NCBI RefSeq assembly: GCF_039535475.1
Contig: NZ_BAAAXG010000026.1
Coordinates: 3,963,501-4,027,500, forward strand
Source of the DNA: Streptomyces showdoensis
Lineage (GTDB): Bacteria > Actinomycetota > Actinomycetes > Streptomycetales > Streptomycetaceae
Length of the DNA: 64,000 nucleotides
Direction of reading: 5' to 3'
Under the pieces are notes generated by a model, which saw only the letters and a list, made by a program, of their open reading frames with translations, was not told the origin of the DNA and ran no database searches. Every line of letters starts with the position of its first letter. Position 1 is the stretch's first letter. This document shows, in pieces, positions 1 through 8,851 of this stretch. The translations under genes and the position numbers were made by a program.

Positions 1-926
1 AGCCGTACCCGGTCTCCTCGCTGCACGGCCGCGGCACCGGTGACCTCCTCGACGCCGTCCTGGAGGCCCTGCCCGACGCCCCCGAGCAGCGCTTCGGCAC
101 CGCCCTCGGCGGCCCGCGCCGCATCGCCCTGATCGGCCGCCCGAACGTCGGCAAGTCCTCCCTGCTCAACAAGGTCGCCAACGAGGACCGGGTCGTCGTC
201 AACGAGCTCGCGGGCACCACCCGCGACCCGGTCGACGAGCTCATCGAGCTCGGCGGCAAGACCTGGAAGTTCGTCGACACGGCCGGCATCCGCAAGAAGG
301 TGCACCTCCAGGAGGGCGCGGACTACTACGCCTCCCTGCGCACCGCGGCCGCCGTCGAGAAGGCCGAGGTGGCCGTCATCCTCATCGACACCACCGACAC
401 CATCTCCGTCCAGGACCAGCGCATCATCACGATGGCGGTCGAGTCGGGCCGCGCCATCGTCATCGCCTACAACAAGTGGGACGAGCTCGACGAGGAGCGC
501 CGCTACTACCTCGAGCGCGAGATCGAGACCGAGATGCAGCAGGTCTCCTGGGCGCCCCGGGTCAACGTCTCCGCCAAGACCGGCCGTCACATGGACAAGC
601 TGGTCCCGGCCATCGAGACCGCCCTCGCAGGCTGGGAGACCCGCGTCCCCACCGGTCGGCTGAACGCCTTCCTGGGCGAGATCGTCGCGGCCCACCCGCA
701 CCCGATCCGCGGCGGCAAGCAGCCCCGCATCCTCTTCGGCACGCAGGCCGGCACCAAGCCGCCGCGGTTCGTGCTCTTCGCCTCCGGCTTCCTGGAGGCC
801 GGCTACCGCCGCTTCGTCGAGCGCCGGCTGCGCGAGGAGTTCGGCTTCGAGGGCACCCCGATCCACATCTCGGTGCGGGTGCGCGAGAAGCGCGGCAAGA
901 ACGCCAAGAACTCGAAGAAGCAGTAG
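1..926 (+). CDS. der: Ribosome biogenesis GTPase Der (EngA), 3' part
   Basis: Der is a double-GTPase that assists maturation of the 50S ribosomal subunit. The gene enters from the left edge in the frame starting at base 3, so its 5' end is missing. What remains begins at the end of the first G domain ([13 protein letters not shown]5 region). It then holds a complete second G domain with P-loop [10 protein letters not shown]3 DTAG and G4 NKWD, followed by the C-terminal KH-like domain ([21 protein letters not shown]) and a basic tail ending KNSKKQ. About 308 codons are present, against roughly 480-490 in full-length actinobacterial Der. A long perfect palindrome follows the TAG stop. Identification is secure. 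Confidence 0.95.
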   Translation, partial: PYPVSSLHGRGTGDLLDAVLEALPDAPEQRFGTALGGPRRIALIGRPNVGKSSLLNKVANEDRVVVNELAGTTRDPVDELIELGGKTWKFVDTAGIRKKVHLQEGADYYASLRTAAAVEKAEVAVILIDTTDTISVQDQRIITMAVESGRAIVIAYNKWDELDEERRYYLEREIETEMQQVSWAPRVNVSAKTGRHMDKLVPAIETALAGWETRVPTGRLNAFLGEIVAAHPHPIRGGKQPRILFGTQAGTKPPRFVLFASGFLEAGYRRFVERRLREEFGFEGTPIHISVRVREKRGKNAKNSKKQ

Positions 927-954
927 CACCCGGGCGCGGACACCCGCGCACGGA

Positions 955-1008
955 ACGTACGGCGGAGGGCCGGGGCGGATCGATCCGCCCCGGCCCTCCG
1001 CCGTACGT
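955..1008. terminator. 54-bp perfect palindrome, probable bidirectional terminator
   Basis: Bases 955-981 are the exact reverse complement of 982-1008 (27 bp per arm, no spacer, centre GGATCGATCC). It lies between the converging ends of der (stop at 926) and the minus-strand gene stopping at 1017. A very stable hairpin without a U-tract is typical of Streptomyces terminators. Confidence 0.8.
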
Positions 1009-1016
1009 GCGCGTCC

Positions 1017-1427
1017 CTACAGGCTGGTCCGGGGCCCCGGTGGCAGCGCGTACGCCGACCAGCCCGCGTGCCGCTGCCCGTGGCCGTGTCCCTGGCCGTG
1101 CGTCCCCGCCCCGAAGGACCGGAAGCTCAGCTCCTCCTCGCCGCTGCGGTCGCCCGGCAGCGTGCGGAACGACCGCCGGTACTCGGAGTACAGGGCGTCG
1201 TAGATCGGCGTCGCCGAAGGTCCCGCCGACACGTCCTGGGCCGGGCGCATGGACGGGATCGGACTCGGATACTGCTGGCGGAAAGGGTCGTATGGGTGCA
1301 CGTAGGTGCCAACGACCCCGCCGTCCGCGAGATGCGGGCGGCCCTCGGAAAGAGGAGCCCGACGCGGGCGAGGCACGGTCGGGACGCCCGGCACGCGCGC
1401 CGGCCCTATGCCCGGCCGGTCCTCCAT
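1017..1427 (-). CDS. Hypothetical protein, 136 aa
   Basis: I do not recognise a family. The ATG (1427-1425) overlaps the stop of the upstream gene as TGATG, so translation is probably coupled; this start removes a 66-codon shadow extension. The product begins MEDRPGIG. It is rich in Pro, Gly, Arg and His, with a mid-section GTYVHPYDPFRQQYPSP, a more ordered stretch PIYDALYSEYRRSFRTLP, and a His-Gly run GTHGQGHGHGQRH near the C-terminus. No signal peptide or membrane segment is evident. It is probably cytosolic and partly disordered, and expressed with the 260-aa gene upstream. Confidence 0.6.
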   Translation of the reverse strand: MEDRPGIGPARVPGVPTVPRPRRAPLSEGRPHLADGGVVGTYVHPYDPFRQQYPSPIPSMRPAQDVSAGPSATPIYDALYSEYRRSFRTLPGDRSGEEELSFRSFGAGTHGQGHGHGQRHAGWSAYALPPGPRTSL

Positions 1428-2209
1428 CACGTACCGGCCAGCGGCATGGCGGCGGCCACCAGACGCCCGTTGGCCGCGGCCTTCTCCAGGGCGTCCCGGA
1501 GCAGGTCCTCGCGCGGCTGCTGGCCGATCGAGCCGACCGGGGCGGCGAAGACCAGCACCGTGTGCGACTTGTTGGCCGCGGCCCGCCAGCCCTCGGTGAC
1601 CTGGAGCGGCTGGTGCGCCTGCCACCAGGCGACCTGCCCGTTGCCGCCCGTGCCCGGCTGCAGCACGGAGTGCAGCTGGCCCATGGCGACCAGGACGGAC
1701 CAGCCCGGCAGCGGGGCCGGCTTCCGGTTCATGTCCACGACCTGCTGGAAGCCCTGCTCCGCCAGCAGCGGCAGGAACTCGTCGGTCAGCCCCTCCGAGC
1801 CCGGGCGGGCGACCGGGGCGGTCGGCTCCACCACGAGCGCCGGGTGCAGCTCGCCGTCGATCAGCACCAGACCGCTGGTGACGCCGAGCACCGCCTGCTC
1901 CGGGTGGGCCACGGCCAGCGAGTCGGCCGCGTCCGCCGCCGCGATGGAGGCCACCGCGCCCTGGAGCTGCGCCTCCTCGACCCGGACGACCTGGGACGGG
2001 ATGCAGCTGGCGTGGGCGAAGGCGAGGACGGCGGTCTCGTCGCCGACGAACAGCACCGTGCTGGTGCGCTCCTGCTCGGAATCGCCCGGCGTGCGGCAGG
2101 AGGTGCAGTCGTAGCTGCCCGGGGCGTTGTCGCCGGCGAGCAGCCGGTCGGCTTCTTCGTCGCCGATCTCGGCGCGTACGTCCTCGCTGACGTCGAGCAT
2201 GCGCGGCAC
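1427..2209 (-). CDS. Conserved hypothetical protein, 260 aa
   Basis: The 260-residue product looks cytosolic (no signal peptide or membrane segment). It has an N-terminal acidic helix (MPRMLDVSEDVRAEIGDEEADRLL), then a CTSC motif around residues 35-38 that could bind metal or form a disulfide. Well-ordered alternating hydrophobic stretches follow (TVLFVGDETAVLAFAHASC, GLVLIDGELHPALVVEPT). The composition and conserved look suggest a genuine actinobacterial core protein. I cannot name its function. It is the first gene of a two-gene unit (TGATG overlap) converging on der, and the promoter must lie in 2210-2403, shared with the divergent Rpf gene. Confidence 0.75.
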   Translation of the reverse strand: MPRMLDVSEDVRAEIGDEEADRLLAGDNAPGSYDCTSCRTPGDSEQERTSTVLFVGDETAVLAFAHASCIPSQVVRVEEAQLQGAVASIAAADAADSLAVAHPEQAVLGVTSGLVLIDGELHPALVVEPTAPVARPGSEGLTDEFLPLLAEQGFQQVVDMNRKPAPLPGWSVLVAMGQLHSVLQPGTGGNGQVAWWQAHQPLQVTEGWRAAANKSHTVLVFAAPVGSIGQQPREDLLRDALEKAAANGRLVAAAMPLAGT

Positions 2210-2394
2210 GGGGGGCTCCCTGGACTCGGTGCGTGCGACGGCCGGGCGGTTCCCGGGCGTCTCATGCCGACTTCAACGGGCAAGGCTCGGCCGGGGTCAC
2301 GCGTGGGCGCCCGGCAACTTGTGTGACGCCGACCGGGTGGCATGTGAACGGCGTTCCGCGCGGCACGGGCCGGGCGGCCGCGGCGCCTGCCTAG

Positions 2395-2931
<537 letters not shown>

Positions 2932-2984
2932 GGCGGTGGCCCGACCGGCGGGCCGCGAGCCCGGCGCGATCGACGAGACGCCCC

Positions 2985-3653
2985 TCACGGCGCGTCCGTG
3001 GACAGGACCTCCCCGGCCGACGCGAGGGAGCCGCGGCGCAGCTCGTACGCCACCGAGCCCGGCGGCAGCCCCGGCGGGAGCCGCTGCTCGGCCAGGACGA
3101 CGGCGGCGCCGCCCGCTCCGCCCGGGCGGGCGAGGGCGGCGAGCAGCCCGTACGTGCGCTCGGCCACCGGCGCCGACAGGCCCAGCGACGGCTCGTCCAC
3201 CAGCACCACGCGGGCGTCGGAGAGCAGGGCCCGGGTGAGCGCGAGCATCCGGCGCTCGCCGCCGGACAGGGTCCCGGCGCGGTGGGTGAGCAGCGGCGCC
3301 AGTTCGGGGTAGGCGGCGAGCGCCTCGTCCCGGCGGCCGGGCGCCGCGAGGTCCAGGTTCTCGGCGACGGTGAGGGTCGCGTACACCGCCCGCAGATCCG
3401 GTACGAAGCACAGGCCGCGGCGGGCGCGTTCATGGGCCGGCAGCCGGGTCACGTCGGTGCCCCGCCATTCCACCCGCCCCGCCGCGAGCGGCACCGTCCC
3501 GGCGAGGGCGCGCAGCGCGGAGCTGCGGCCCGCGCCGTTGCGTCCCAGCAGCACGGTGACGGTGCCTGCGGGCAGCGCCAGGTCGAGGCCGTGCAGGGCC
3601 TCCAGGGGGCCGTAGCGGACCCGGGCGGCGCGCAGGGCGATCTCGACGCTCAT
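2985..3653 (-). CDS. livF: Branched-chain amino-acid-type ABC transporter ATPase LivF
   Basis: This is the second nucleotide-binding subunit of a Liv/HAAT-family importer. The 222-aa product has Walker A GRNGAGRSS (Arg in place of the usual Lys before SS), signature LSGGERRM, Walker B VVLVDEPSLGLS and a switch region with VVLAEQR (Gln in place of the usual switch His). ATG 3653-3651 overlaps the stop of the upstream fused gene (ATGA), so translation is coupled. The Lys-to-Arg change in the P-loop (GAGRS, not GAGKS) is unusual for an active ATPase and should be checked; the partner ATPase domain encoded upstream has a normal GAGKS. The pair may therefore be asymmetric. Confidence 0.88.
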   Translation of the reverse strand: MSVEIALRAARVRYGPLEALHGLDLALPAGTVTVLLGRNGAGRSSALRALAGTVPLAAGRVEWRGTDVTRLPAHERARRGLCFVPDLRAVYATLTVAENLDLAAPGRRDEALAAYPELAPLLTHRAGTLSGGERRMLALTRALLSDARVVLVDEPSLGLSAPVAERTYGLLAALARPGGAGGAAVVLAEQRLPPGLPPGSVAYELRRGSLASAGEVLSTDAP

Positions 3654-6481
3654 GACACGATCCGGCCGCCTTCCATGGTGTGGACGGTACGGGCGAGGCC
3701 GGCGACGAGGTCCGGGTCGTGCTCGACGACCAGCACGGTCAGGCCGTCGGCGGCGAGGGCGGCGAGGATCCGGGCCAGGGCCGCCGTCTCGTCTGCGTCC
3801 AGGCCGGCCGCCGGCTCGTCGAGCAGCAGCGTGTGCGGGCGGCCCGCCAGGGCCCGGGCCAGCTCGACCCGGCGCAGCGTCCCGGTCGGCAGCCCCGCGG
3901 CCGCCCGGTGCCGCACCGGCCCCGCGAGCCCGACCAGGCGCAGGGCCTGCTCGACGGCCCCTGCGGCGGCCCGGCCGCCCTGCTCCGCGCCGACCCCGAC
4001 GTTCTCCTCCACGGTGAGGGACGGGAACACGGCGAGCTGCTGGAAGGTCCGGCCGATGCCCAGCCGGGCACGGGCGTGGGCGGGGCGGGCGGTGATGTCG
4101 GCCCGGCCGAGGGCGATCCGGCCGGAGGTGGGGCGCAGGGTCCCCGCGAGGCAGTCGAACAGGGTGCTCTTGCCCGCGCCGTTGGGGCCGACGAGGGCGG
4201 TGATCTGGGCGGGGCGGAGGGTGAGGGTGACGGTGTGGAGGGCGGTGAGGCCGCCGGGGTAGGTGAGGGTGAGGCGGTGGGCGTGGAGGGGGCCGGTGGG
4301 GGGTGCGGGGCGTCTTCCCGCTGGGGGTGCGGTCGCCTGGGCGGCGGGCGGCCGTCCCGGAGGGGGCGCGGTCGCGTGGGCGGGCGCGGGCCGGTGGGGG
4401 TGCGCCCGGCCTCCGGACGGGCGGGGGTCCTCGCCCGCACCACCCGTGCGGTGGGCGGGCAGAGGTGAGGGTCTCCCCGTGGCGGGTGTCGCGCCGTCGG
4501 CGGCAGCGGGCCGGTGGGGGGAGGGCGGTGGCGCTTCGGGACGGGCCGGCCGGGGCGGGTTCGGCACCGGCGGCGCGCTCGCCGGGCCCGGCGAGTCCGG
4601 GGCGTGCCGCAAGTCCGTGCCGTGCCGCAAGTCCGTGCCGTGCCGCGGGCCCGTGGTGCCCAGCGGGCCCGTGTCGCGCCGCAAGTCCGCCGCTTCCGGC
4701 CCGCCTGCCCCGGTCCGCCGCTCCCCTCCTCGGCCCAGGCCGCTCAGGAGGGGCGGGATCCTGCCCGTCAGGGCGGCCAGGACGCCGATCGCCGCCGCCG
4801 CCACGCCCGCGTGGGTGCCGGAGTCCAGGCCGACGAGGAGGGCGGCGGCCAGGACGGGGGTGAGGAGGGTGTCGGCGCCCAGGACCAGGACGGCGGCGAA
4901 CCACAGGAGGCCGCGCACCGGGTCGTACGCCTCGGGGTCGAAGGCGCGCCGGCCCATGCTCAGCAGGCCGCCGCCCAGGGCCGCCAGTGCCGCGCCCAGG
5001 ACGAAGGCGAGGAGCTTGAGTCCGGCGACGCGGACGCCCGCCGCCTCCGCGCCGGGCTCGTGGTCGCGCAGGGCGGCCAGCGCGCGGCCCGTGCGGCCCC
5101 GGCGCAGCGCCGCCACCAGGAGCAGGCAGGCGGCCAGCACCAGGAGCTCCAGCACGTAGTACGCGCGGTCGTCGGCGAAGCCGGCGGGGCGGGCGAGGGA
5201 GCTCAGGCCCGCCGTGGCGTACGGCTGCGCGAAGACGAAGCGGCTGACCGCCACGCCCACCGCCAGCGTGGCGAGGGCCAGCGCGAGGCCGTGCCGGCGG
5301 ATCGCGGGCCAGCCGGTCAGCAGGCCCAGCGGGGCCACGCACAGCACGGCCGTCCCCAGCGCCACCAGCTCCGGCAGGCCGGCCGCGGCCAGCAGGGCGG
5401 TGAAGAGGGCGCCCAGGCCCGCGTACGCCGTCTGGCCCAGTGCGATCTGGCCGGCCCGCCCGGAGACGACCACGAGGGAGAGCAGCACCGTCGCCAGCGC
5501 CGGCACCTGGACCGCCGTGGTCAGGTCGGTGCCGCCGAAGCCCAGCGGCAGGAGCAGCAGGACGCCCGCGGTCAGCCACAGGCCCGGCGGGGTGCGGCCC
5601 GCGGTCGTCGCCGGCGGCAGCGTGTCCCCGCCGCCCACCCCGGGCAGCACCAGCGCCGCCACCAGGAGCGCCACCACGAAGAGGTTCGCCCCGACCGCCT
5701 GGACGAGCGGGCCCGCCCAGCCCTCCGGGTGCAGCCGGGTGAGCTGGGCCTGGGCCACGCCCAGCGCGAGCCCGGTCAGCACCGCCACCGGCAGGCTCCG
5801 CATCCGGGCCACCACCGCGACCGCGATCGCCTCGACCACCAGCAGCGGCATCCCGTACGGGTCCAGCCGCACGTACGGCACGAGGAGCACCCCGGTGAGG
5901 CCCGCCGTGAACGCGCCGAAGGCCCAGCCCGCCGCCGACACCCGGTCCGCGGCGATGCCGGAGACCCTCGCGAGCGGCCGGTTGTCCACGACCGCCCGCA
6001 GCTCCCGGCCGAACCGGGTCCACCGCGTCACCGCCCCGACCAGGCAGGCGAGCGCCACCACCGCCGCGAGCTGGGCCCACGGGTCGTCGCCGAGCAGCAC
6101 CGGCGCGTCCGCGCGGGCGCCGGTGCCCCAGACCAGCGCCGCCACGCCGACGAGCAGGACGAACACGCCGATCGAGGCCACCAGGGTCTGGGCCGGGCCC
6201 GCGCCGGCCAGGGCGAGCGGGCGGAACACCAGCCGGTCCAGGACGAGCCCGAGGCCCGGCGCCACCAGAAGGAGGGTGAACAGGGCGCCGAGCGGCAGCG
6301 GCCAGTGCCATTCCACGACCAGCTGCCGCAGCACGTAGGCGCAGACCATCGCGATCGCGCCGTGGGCCAGGTTCAGCACGCCGGTCGCCCGGTGGGTGAC
6401 GATCAGACCGATGCCGGTGAGCGCCGCCGCGCTGCCCACCGCCAGGCCGGCGAGCGTCAGCTCGTACGTCAGCGAGGCCAT
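3650..6481 (-). CDS. Fused LivH-LivM-LivG: two permease domains and an ATPase in one 943-aa protein
   Basis: Import of branched-chain amino acids or related substrates across the membrane. The chosen start is ATG 6481-6479 (MASLTYELTLAGLAVGS), because upstream residues in the same frame are low-complexity shadow. In order: a LivH-like permease, residues about 1-290 (GLIVTHRATGVLNLAHGAIAM; EAIAVAVVARMRS); a LivM-like permease, about 300-620 (VVSGRAGQIALGQTAYAGLGA; ALRDHEPGAEAAGVRV); a roughly 130-residue Pro/Ala/His-rich linker; then a LivG-like ATPase (Walker A GPNGAGKS, Walker B TLLLDEPAAGLD, H-loop VVEHD). These are normally three genes. The ATPase signature region (LPTGTLRRVELARAL) is degenerate compared with LSGGQ, as in many LivG. 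It overlaps the small membrane protein gene upstream (13 nt) and livF downstream. Confidence 0.9.
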   Translation of the reverse strand: MASLTYELTLAGLAVGSAAALTGIGLIVTHRATGVLNLAHGAIAMVCAYVLRQLVVEWHWPLPLGALFTLLLVAPGLGLVLDRLVFRPLALAGAGPAQTLVASIGVFVLLVGVAALVWGTGARADAPVLLGDDPWAQLAAVVALACLVGAVTRWTRFGRELRAVVDNRPLARVSGIAADRVSAAGWAFGAFTAGLTGVLLVPYVRLDPYGMPLLVVEAIAVAVVARMRSLPVAVLTGLALGVAQAQLTRLHPEGWAGPLVQAVGANLFVVALLVAALVLPGVGGGDTLPPATTAGRTPPGLWLTAGVLLLLPLGFGGTDLTTAVQVPALATVLLSLVVVSGRAGQIALGQTAYAGLGALFTALLAAAGLPELVALGTAVLCVAPLGLLTGWPAIRRHGLALALATLAVGVAVSRFVFAQPYATAGLSSLARPAGFADDRAYYVLELLVLAACLLLVAALRRGRTGRALAALRDHEPGAEAAGVRVAGLKLLAFVLGAALAALGGGLLSMGRRAFDPEAYDPVRGLLWFAAVLVLGADTLLTPVLAAALLVGLDSGTHAGVAAAAIGVLAALTGRIPPLLSGLGRGGERRTGAGGPEAADLRRDTGPLGTTGPRHGTDLRHGTDLRHAPDSPGPASAPPVPNPPRPARPEAPPPSPHRPAAADGATPATGRPSPLPAHRTGGAGEDPRPSGGRAHPHRPAPAHATAPPPGRPPAAQATAPPAGRRPAPPTGPLHAHRLTLTYPGGLTALHTVTLTLRPAQITALVGPNGAGKSTLFDCLAGTLRPTSGRIALGRADITARPAHARARLGIGRTFQQLAVFPSLTVEENVGVGAEQGGRAAAGAVEQALRLVGLAGPVRHRAAAGLPTGTLRRVELARALAGRPHTLLLDEPAAGLDADETAALARILAALAADGLTVLVVEHDPDLVAGLARTVHTMEGGRIVS
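4604..4646. repeat. 18-bp tandem repeat, 2.4 copies, in the LivM-LivG linker
   Basis: Unit GTGCCGCAAGTCCGTGCC occurs at 4604-4621 and 4622-4639, with a partial third copy to 4646. On the minus strand it encodes an HGTDLR repeat inside the disordered linker, so copy-number change would stay in frame. Confidence 0.85.
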
Positions 6482-6873
6482 GGCTCGCACACCGGGCAGG
6501 GGTCCAGCTCCGCGTCCCCCACCGGCACCGCCTCCGGCCGCGCCGCCACCAGCGGGCAGTCCGGCCGGTGCGCGAGCGTCCCGCCGGGCACGCGGAGCGG
6601 GGGGCCGACGGAGGAGGGCGGGGGAGCGGAGGCGGGGGCCGGCCGCGGTGCGCGCGGGCGGTCCGGGGCGGTGGCCCGGGCGCCCGCCGCCAGCAGGACC
6701 GCTCCCGCGACGATCAGCGCCGCGCCCGGCACCGTGCACGAGGCCAGGTACGGCAGCTGCCGTTCCGCGAAACGTTCGCCCGAGATCCCGTACCAGCCGA
6801 GCGCGCAGAGCACCGCGCCCCCGGCGGCCGCCGCGAGTCCGCCCCACAGCAGGATCCGGGATGTCGACGGCAC
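6469..6873 (-). CDS. Small membrane protein, 134 aa, with C-terminal Cys motif
   Basis: Unrecognised family. The product has two predicted transmembrane helices (about residues 8-28, ILLWGGLAAAAGGAVLCALG, and 45-66, CTVPGAALIVAGAVLLAAGA). A Pro-rich linker leads to a C-terminal tail with a His/Cys cluster (LAHRPDCP then DPCPVCEP) that could form a small metal site. The gene end overlaps the start of the fused Liv permease gene by 13 nt, so it is the first gene of the Liv operon and may be an accessory subunit. The sequence alone does not show a role. Confidence 0.75.
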   Translation of the reverse strand: MPSTSRILLWGGLAAAAGGAVLCALGWYGISGERFAERQLPYLASCTVPGAALIVAGAVLLAAGARATAPDRPRAPRPAPASAPPPSSVGPPLRVPGGTLAHRPDCPLVAARPEAVPVGDAELDPCPVCEPWPR

Positions 6874-6981
6874 GGGACCCTCCCTCGCCGATCTGTCTGG
6901 TTTCTTGCACTATGCCCCGAATCGGCACACCCTGGAATCATCAGGCCGCCCGGCCTGCACGGACATCCGGTGGTGAGCCAG

Positions 6982-7500
6982 ATGGTTCTGCGAAGCCGAC
7001 GACGCCTACGACCCCGTCGACGCGCCGCCGTGCTCGCCGCCGCCGCGACGCTGCTGCTGGCCCCGGCACTCGTGAGCTGCTCGGACGACGGCGGCTCCGG
7101 CTCCGGCCAGAGCGGCACCACCGCGCCCGCCTCGGCGAGCGGACCCGCCGACCCGGTCGCCGCCAAGGCGGAGATCACCAGGAACTGGACCGCCTTCTTC
7201 GACCCGAAGACCCCGCTGAACGAGAGGATCGAGCTCCTGGAGAACGGCGACAAGATGGCCCCCGTGATCGGCGCCTTCGCCGCGGACAAGACCGCGGGTC
7301 TGGCCTCCGCCAAGGTCACGGGCGTCACGTTCACCTCGCCCTCCGGCGCCGAGGTGACCTATGACCTCCTCGTCGGCGGCGACACCGCCCTCCCCGACGC
7401 CAAGGGCACCTCCGTCCTGCAGAACGACACCTGGAAGGTCTCCGTGAAGACCCTCTGCGGCCTGGTCCAGCTCAGCGGTGCGCAGGTTCCCGGCTGCTGA
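6982..7500 (+). CDS. Secreted lipoprotein, MTB12-like
   Basis: The 172-aa product has an Arg-rich n-region (RSRRRLRPRRR), a hydrophobic core and a lipobox ALVSC, so it is exported and lipidated. The mature domain (TRNWTAFFDPKTPLNERIEL, then LENGDKMAPVIGAF and VTYDLLVGGDTALPDAKG) matches my memory of the MTB12 low-molecular-weight antigen C-terminal fold, an NTF2-like small domain of unknown ligand. ATG 6982 is preceded by a GGTGGTG stretch; an in-frame GTG at 6973 is an alternative start. It reads into the LivK-like gene, which starts 23 nt before this stop, so the two are co-translated. Confidence 0.82.
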   Translation: MVLRSRRRLRPRRRAAVLAAAATLLLAPALVSCSDDGGSGSGQSGTTAPASASGPADPVAAKAEITRNWTAFFDPKTPLNERIELLENGDKMAPVIGAFAADKTAGLASAKVTGVTFTSPSGAEVTYDLLVGGDTALPDAKGTSVLQNDTWKVSVKTLCGLVQLSGAQVPGC

Positions 7501-8782
7501 GGCGGCACCGTCGCCGCGCGTCGCCGTGGCGGCCCTGATCGCCCTGCTCGTGCTCCTGCTCGCGGGCTGCGGCAGCCGGCTCCCGGAGCGCGCCTTCGAG
7601 ACGCGGCCCACCGCCCACCCCTCCGGCGGTGAGCCGCTCCGCGTCGGCATCATCACCAGCGCCACCAGCCCGGTCGGCGGCGGTGCCTTCACCGGCCCGC
7701 GCGACGGGGCCCGCGCCTACTTCGACGCACTCAACGCCCGCGGCGGCATCGACGGCCGCAAGGTCGAGGTCCTCACCTGCGACGACGGCGGCAGCGGCGT
7801 CGGCAACAACGCCTGCGTGCACGAGCTGGTCGACGAGCGGAAGGTGTTCGCGCTGGTCGCCACCACCGCCCTGGACTACGCGGGCGCCCCGCTGGTCTCC
7901 CGGGCCGGCGTCCCCGACATCGGCGGCCAGCCGCTGACCCCGGCCTACGACACCTATCCGCACCTGTACGGGATCTACGGCAGCTCCGCCCCGCGCACCG
8001 GCCGCGCGCCCGGCTGGAACGGGGTGCTCTACGGCGGCACCGAGGTCTACCGCTGGTTCCGGGAACACCTGGGCGCCCGCACCGCCGCCGTCGTCTCCTA
8101 CAACCAGGCCGCCTCCGCCTCGTACGCCCGGCTGGTCTCCGACGGGCTGCGCGCCGAGGGCTACCGGGTCGTCGACGAGCAGGTCGACTTCGCGCTGCCC
8201 AACTTCCGCGCCGTGGCGGCCGATCTGCGGGCCCAGCACGCCGACCTCGTCCTCGACGCCCTCGACACCCACGGCAACGCCCGGCTGTGCGAGGCGATGG
8301 AGTCGCTCGGCGTCCGCGTCACCGCCAAGGTCACCAACGTGCAGAACTGGTCCTCCTCGGTGCCCCGCGACTACGCGGCCGCGCCCGGCTGCCGGTCGGC
8401 GCTCTACGTGACCGGGTCCAGCCGCAACCACGACGACGCGGGGCGGCCGGCGGTGCGGGAGTTCCGGGCGGCGATGGGCGACCGGCCGCTCTCCCAGTGG
8501 CAGCTGGAGGGCTGGGCCGCGGCGATGTGGTTCACCGACGCGGCGACGTCCTGCGGCGCGCGCCTCTCCCGGGCGTGCGTCGAGGAGTTCGTCAACCGGC
8601 CGGAGCCGTACACCGCGCGGGGGCTGCTGCTGCCGGTCCGCTTCGAGCACCTCGCCGAACCGCCGAAGACCCGCTCCACCTGCCTGTCCGTGGCCCGTTG
8701 GCGGGACGGCCGGGGCTGGGTGTCGCAGGGGGACATGGACACCGACTGCGCGACCGTGCCCCAACTGCCGTACAGGCCGTGA
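7478..8782 (+). CDS. LivK-like ABC transporter substrate-binding lipoprotein
   Basis: This is the periplasmic-binding-protein component, likely feeding the divergent LivHMG-LivF system. The 434-aa product (GTG start, 23-nt overlap with the preceding gene) has a signal sequence with lipobox LLAGC near residue 30. A type I binding fold follows (PLRVGIITSATSPVGG; GARAYFDALNARGGIDGRKV; CVHELVDERKVFALVATT), typical of the Leu/Ile/Val-binding family. Six or more cysteines in the mature part (CDDGG, NNACVHE, ARLCEAM, APGCRS, TSCGARL, RACVEE) suggest disulfides. The substrate cannot be read from the sequence. Genes for the membrane and ATPase parts start 0.6 kb away on the other strand. Confidence 0.85.
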   Translation: MRRFPAAEAAPSPRVAVAALIALLVLLLAGCGSRLPERAFETRPTAHPSGGEPLRVGIITSATSPVGGGAFTGPRDGARAYFDALNARGGIDGRKVEVLTCDDGGSGVGNNACVHELVDERKVFALVATTALDYAGAPLVSRAGVPDIGGQPLTPAYDTYPHLYGIYGSSAPRTGRAPGWNGVLYGGTEVYRWFREHLGARTAAVVSYNQAASASYARLVSDGLRAEGYRVVDEQVDFALPNFRAVAADLRAQHADLVLDALDTHGNARLCEAMESLGVRVTAKVTNVQNWSSSVPRDYAAAPGCRSALYVTGSSRNHDDAGRPAVREFRAAMGDRPLSQWQLEGWAAAMWFTDAATSCGARLSRACVEEFVNRPEPYTARGLLLPVRFEHLAEPPKTRSTCLSVARWRDGRGWVSQGDMDTDCATVPQLPYRP

Positions 8783-8851
8783 ACGGTGTCCGCGCGGGCG
8801 CAGTACAGTCGCCCCGACCACGCACTTGACCGGGGGGAACCGGTAGGCGTC

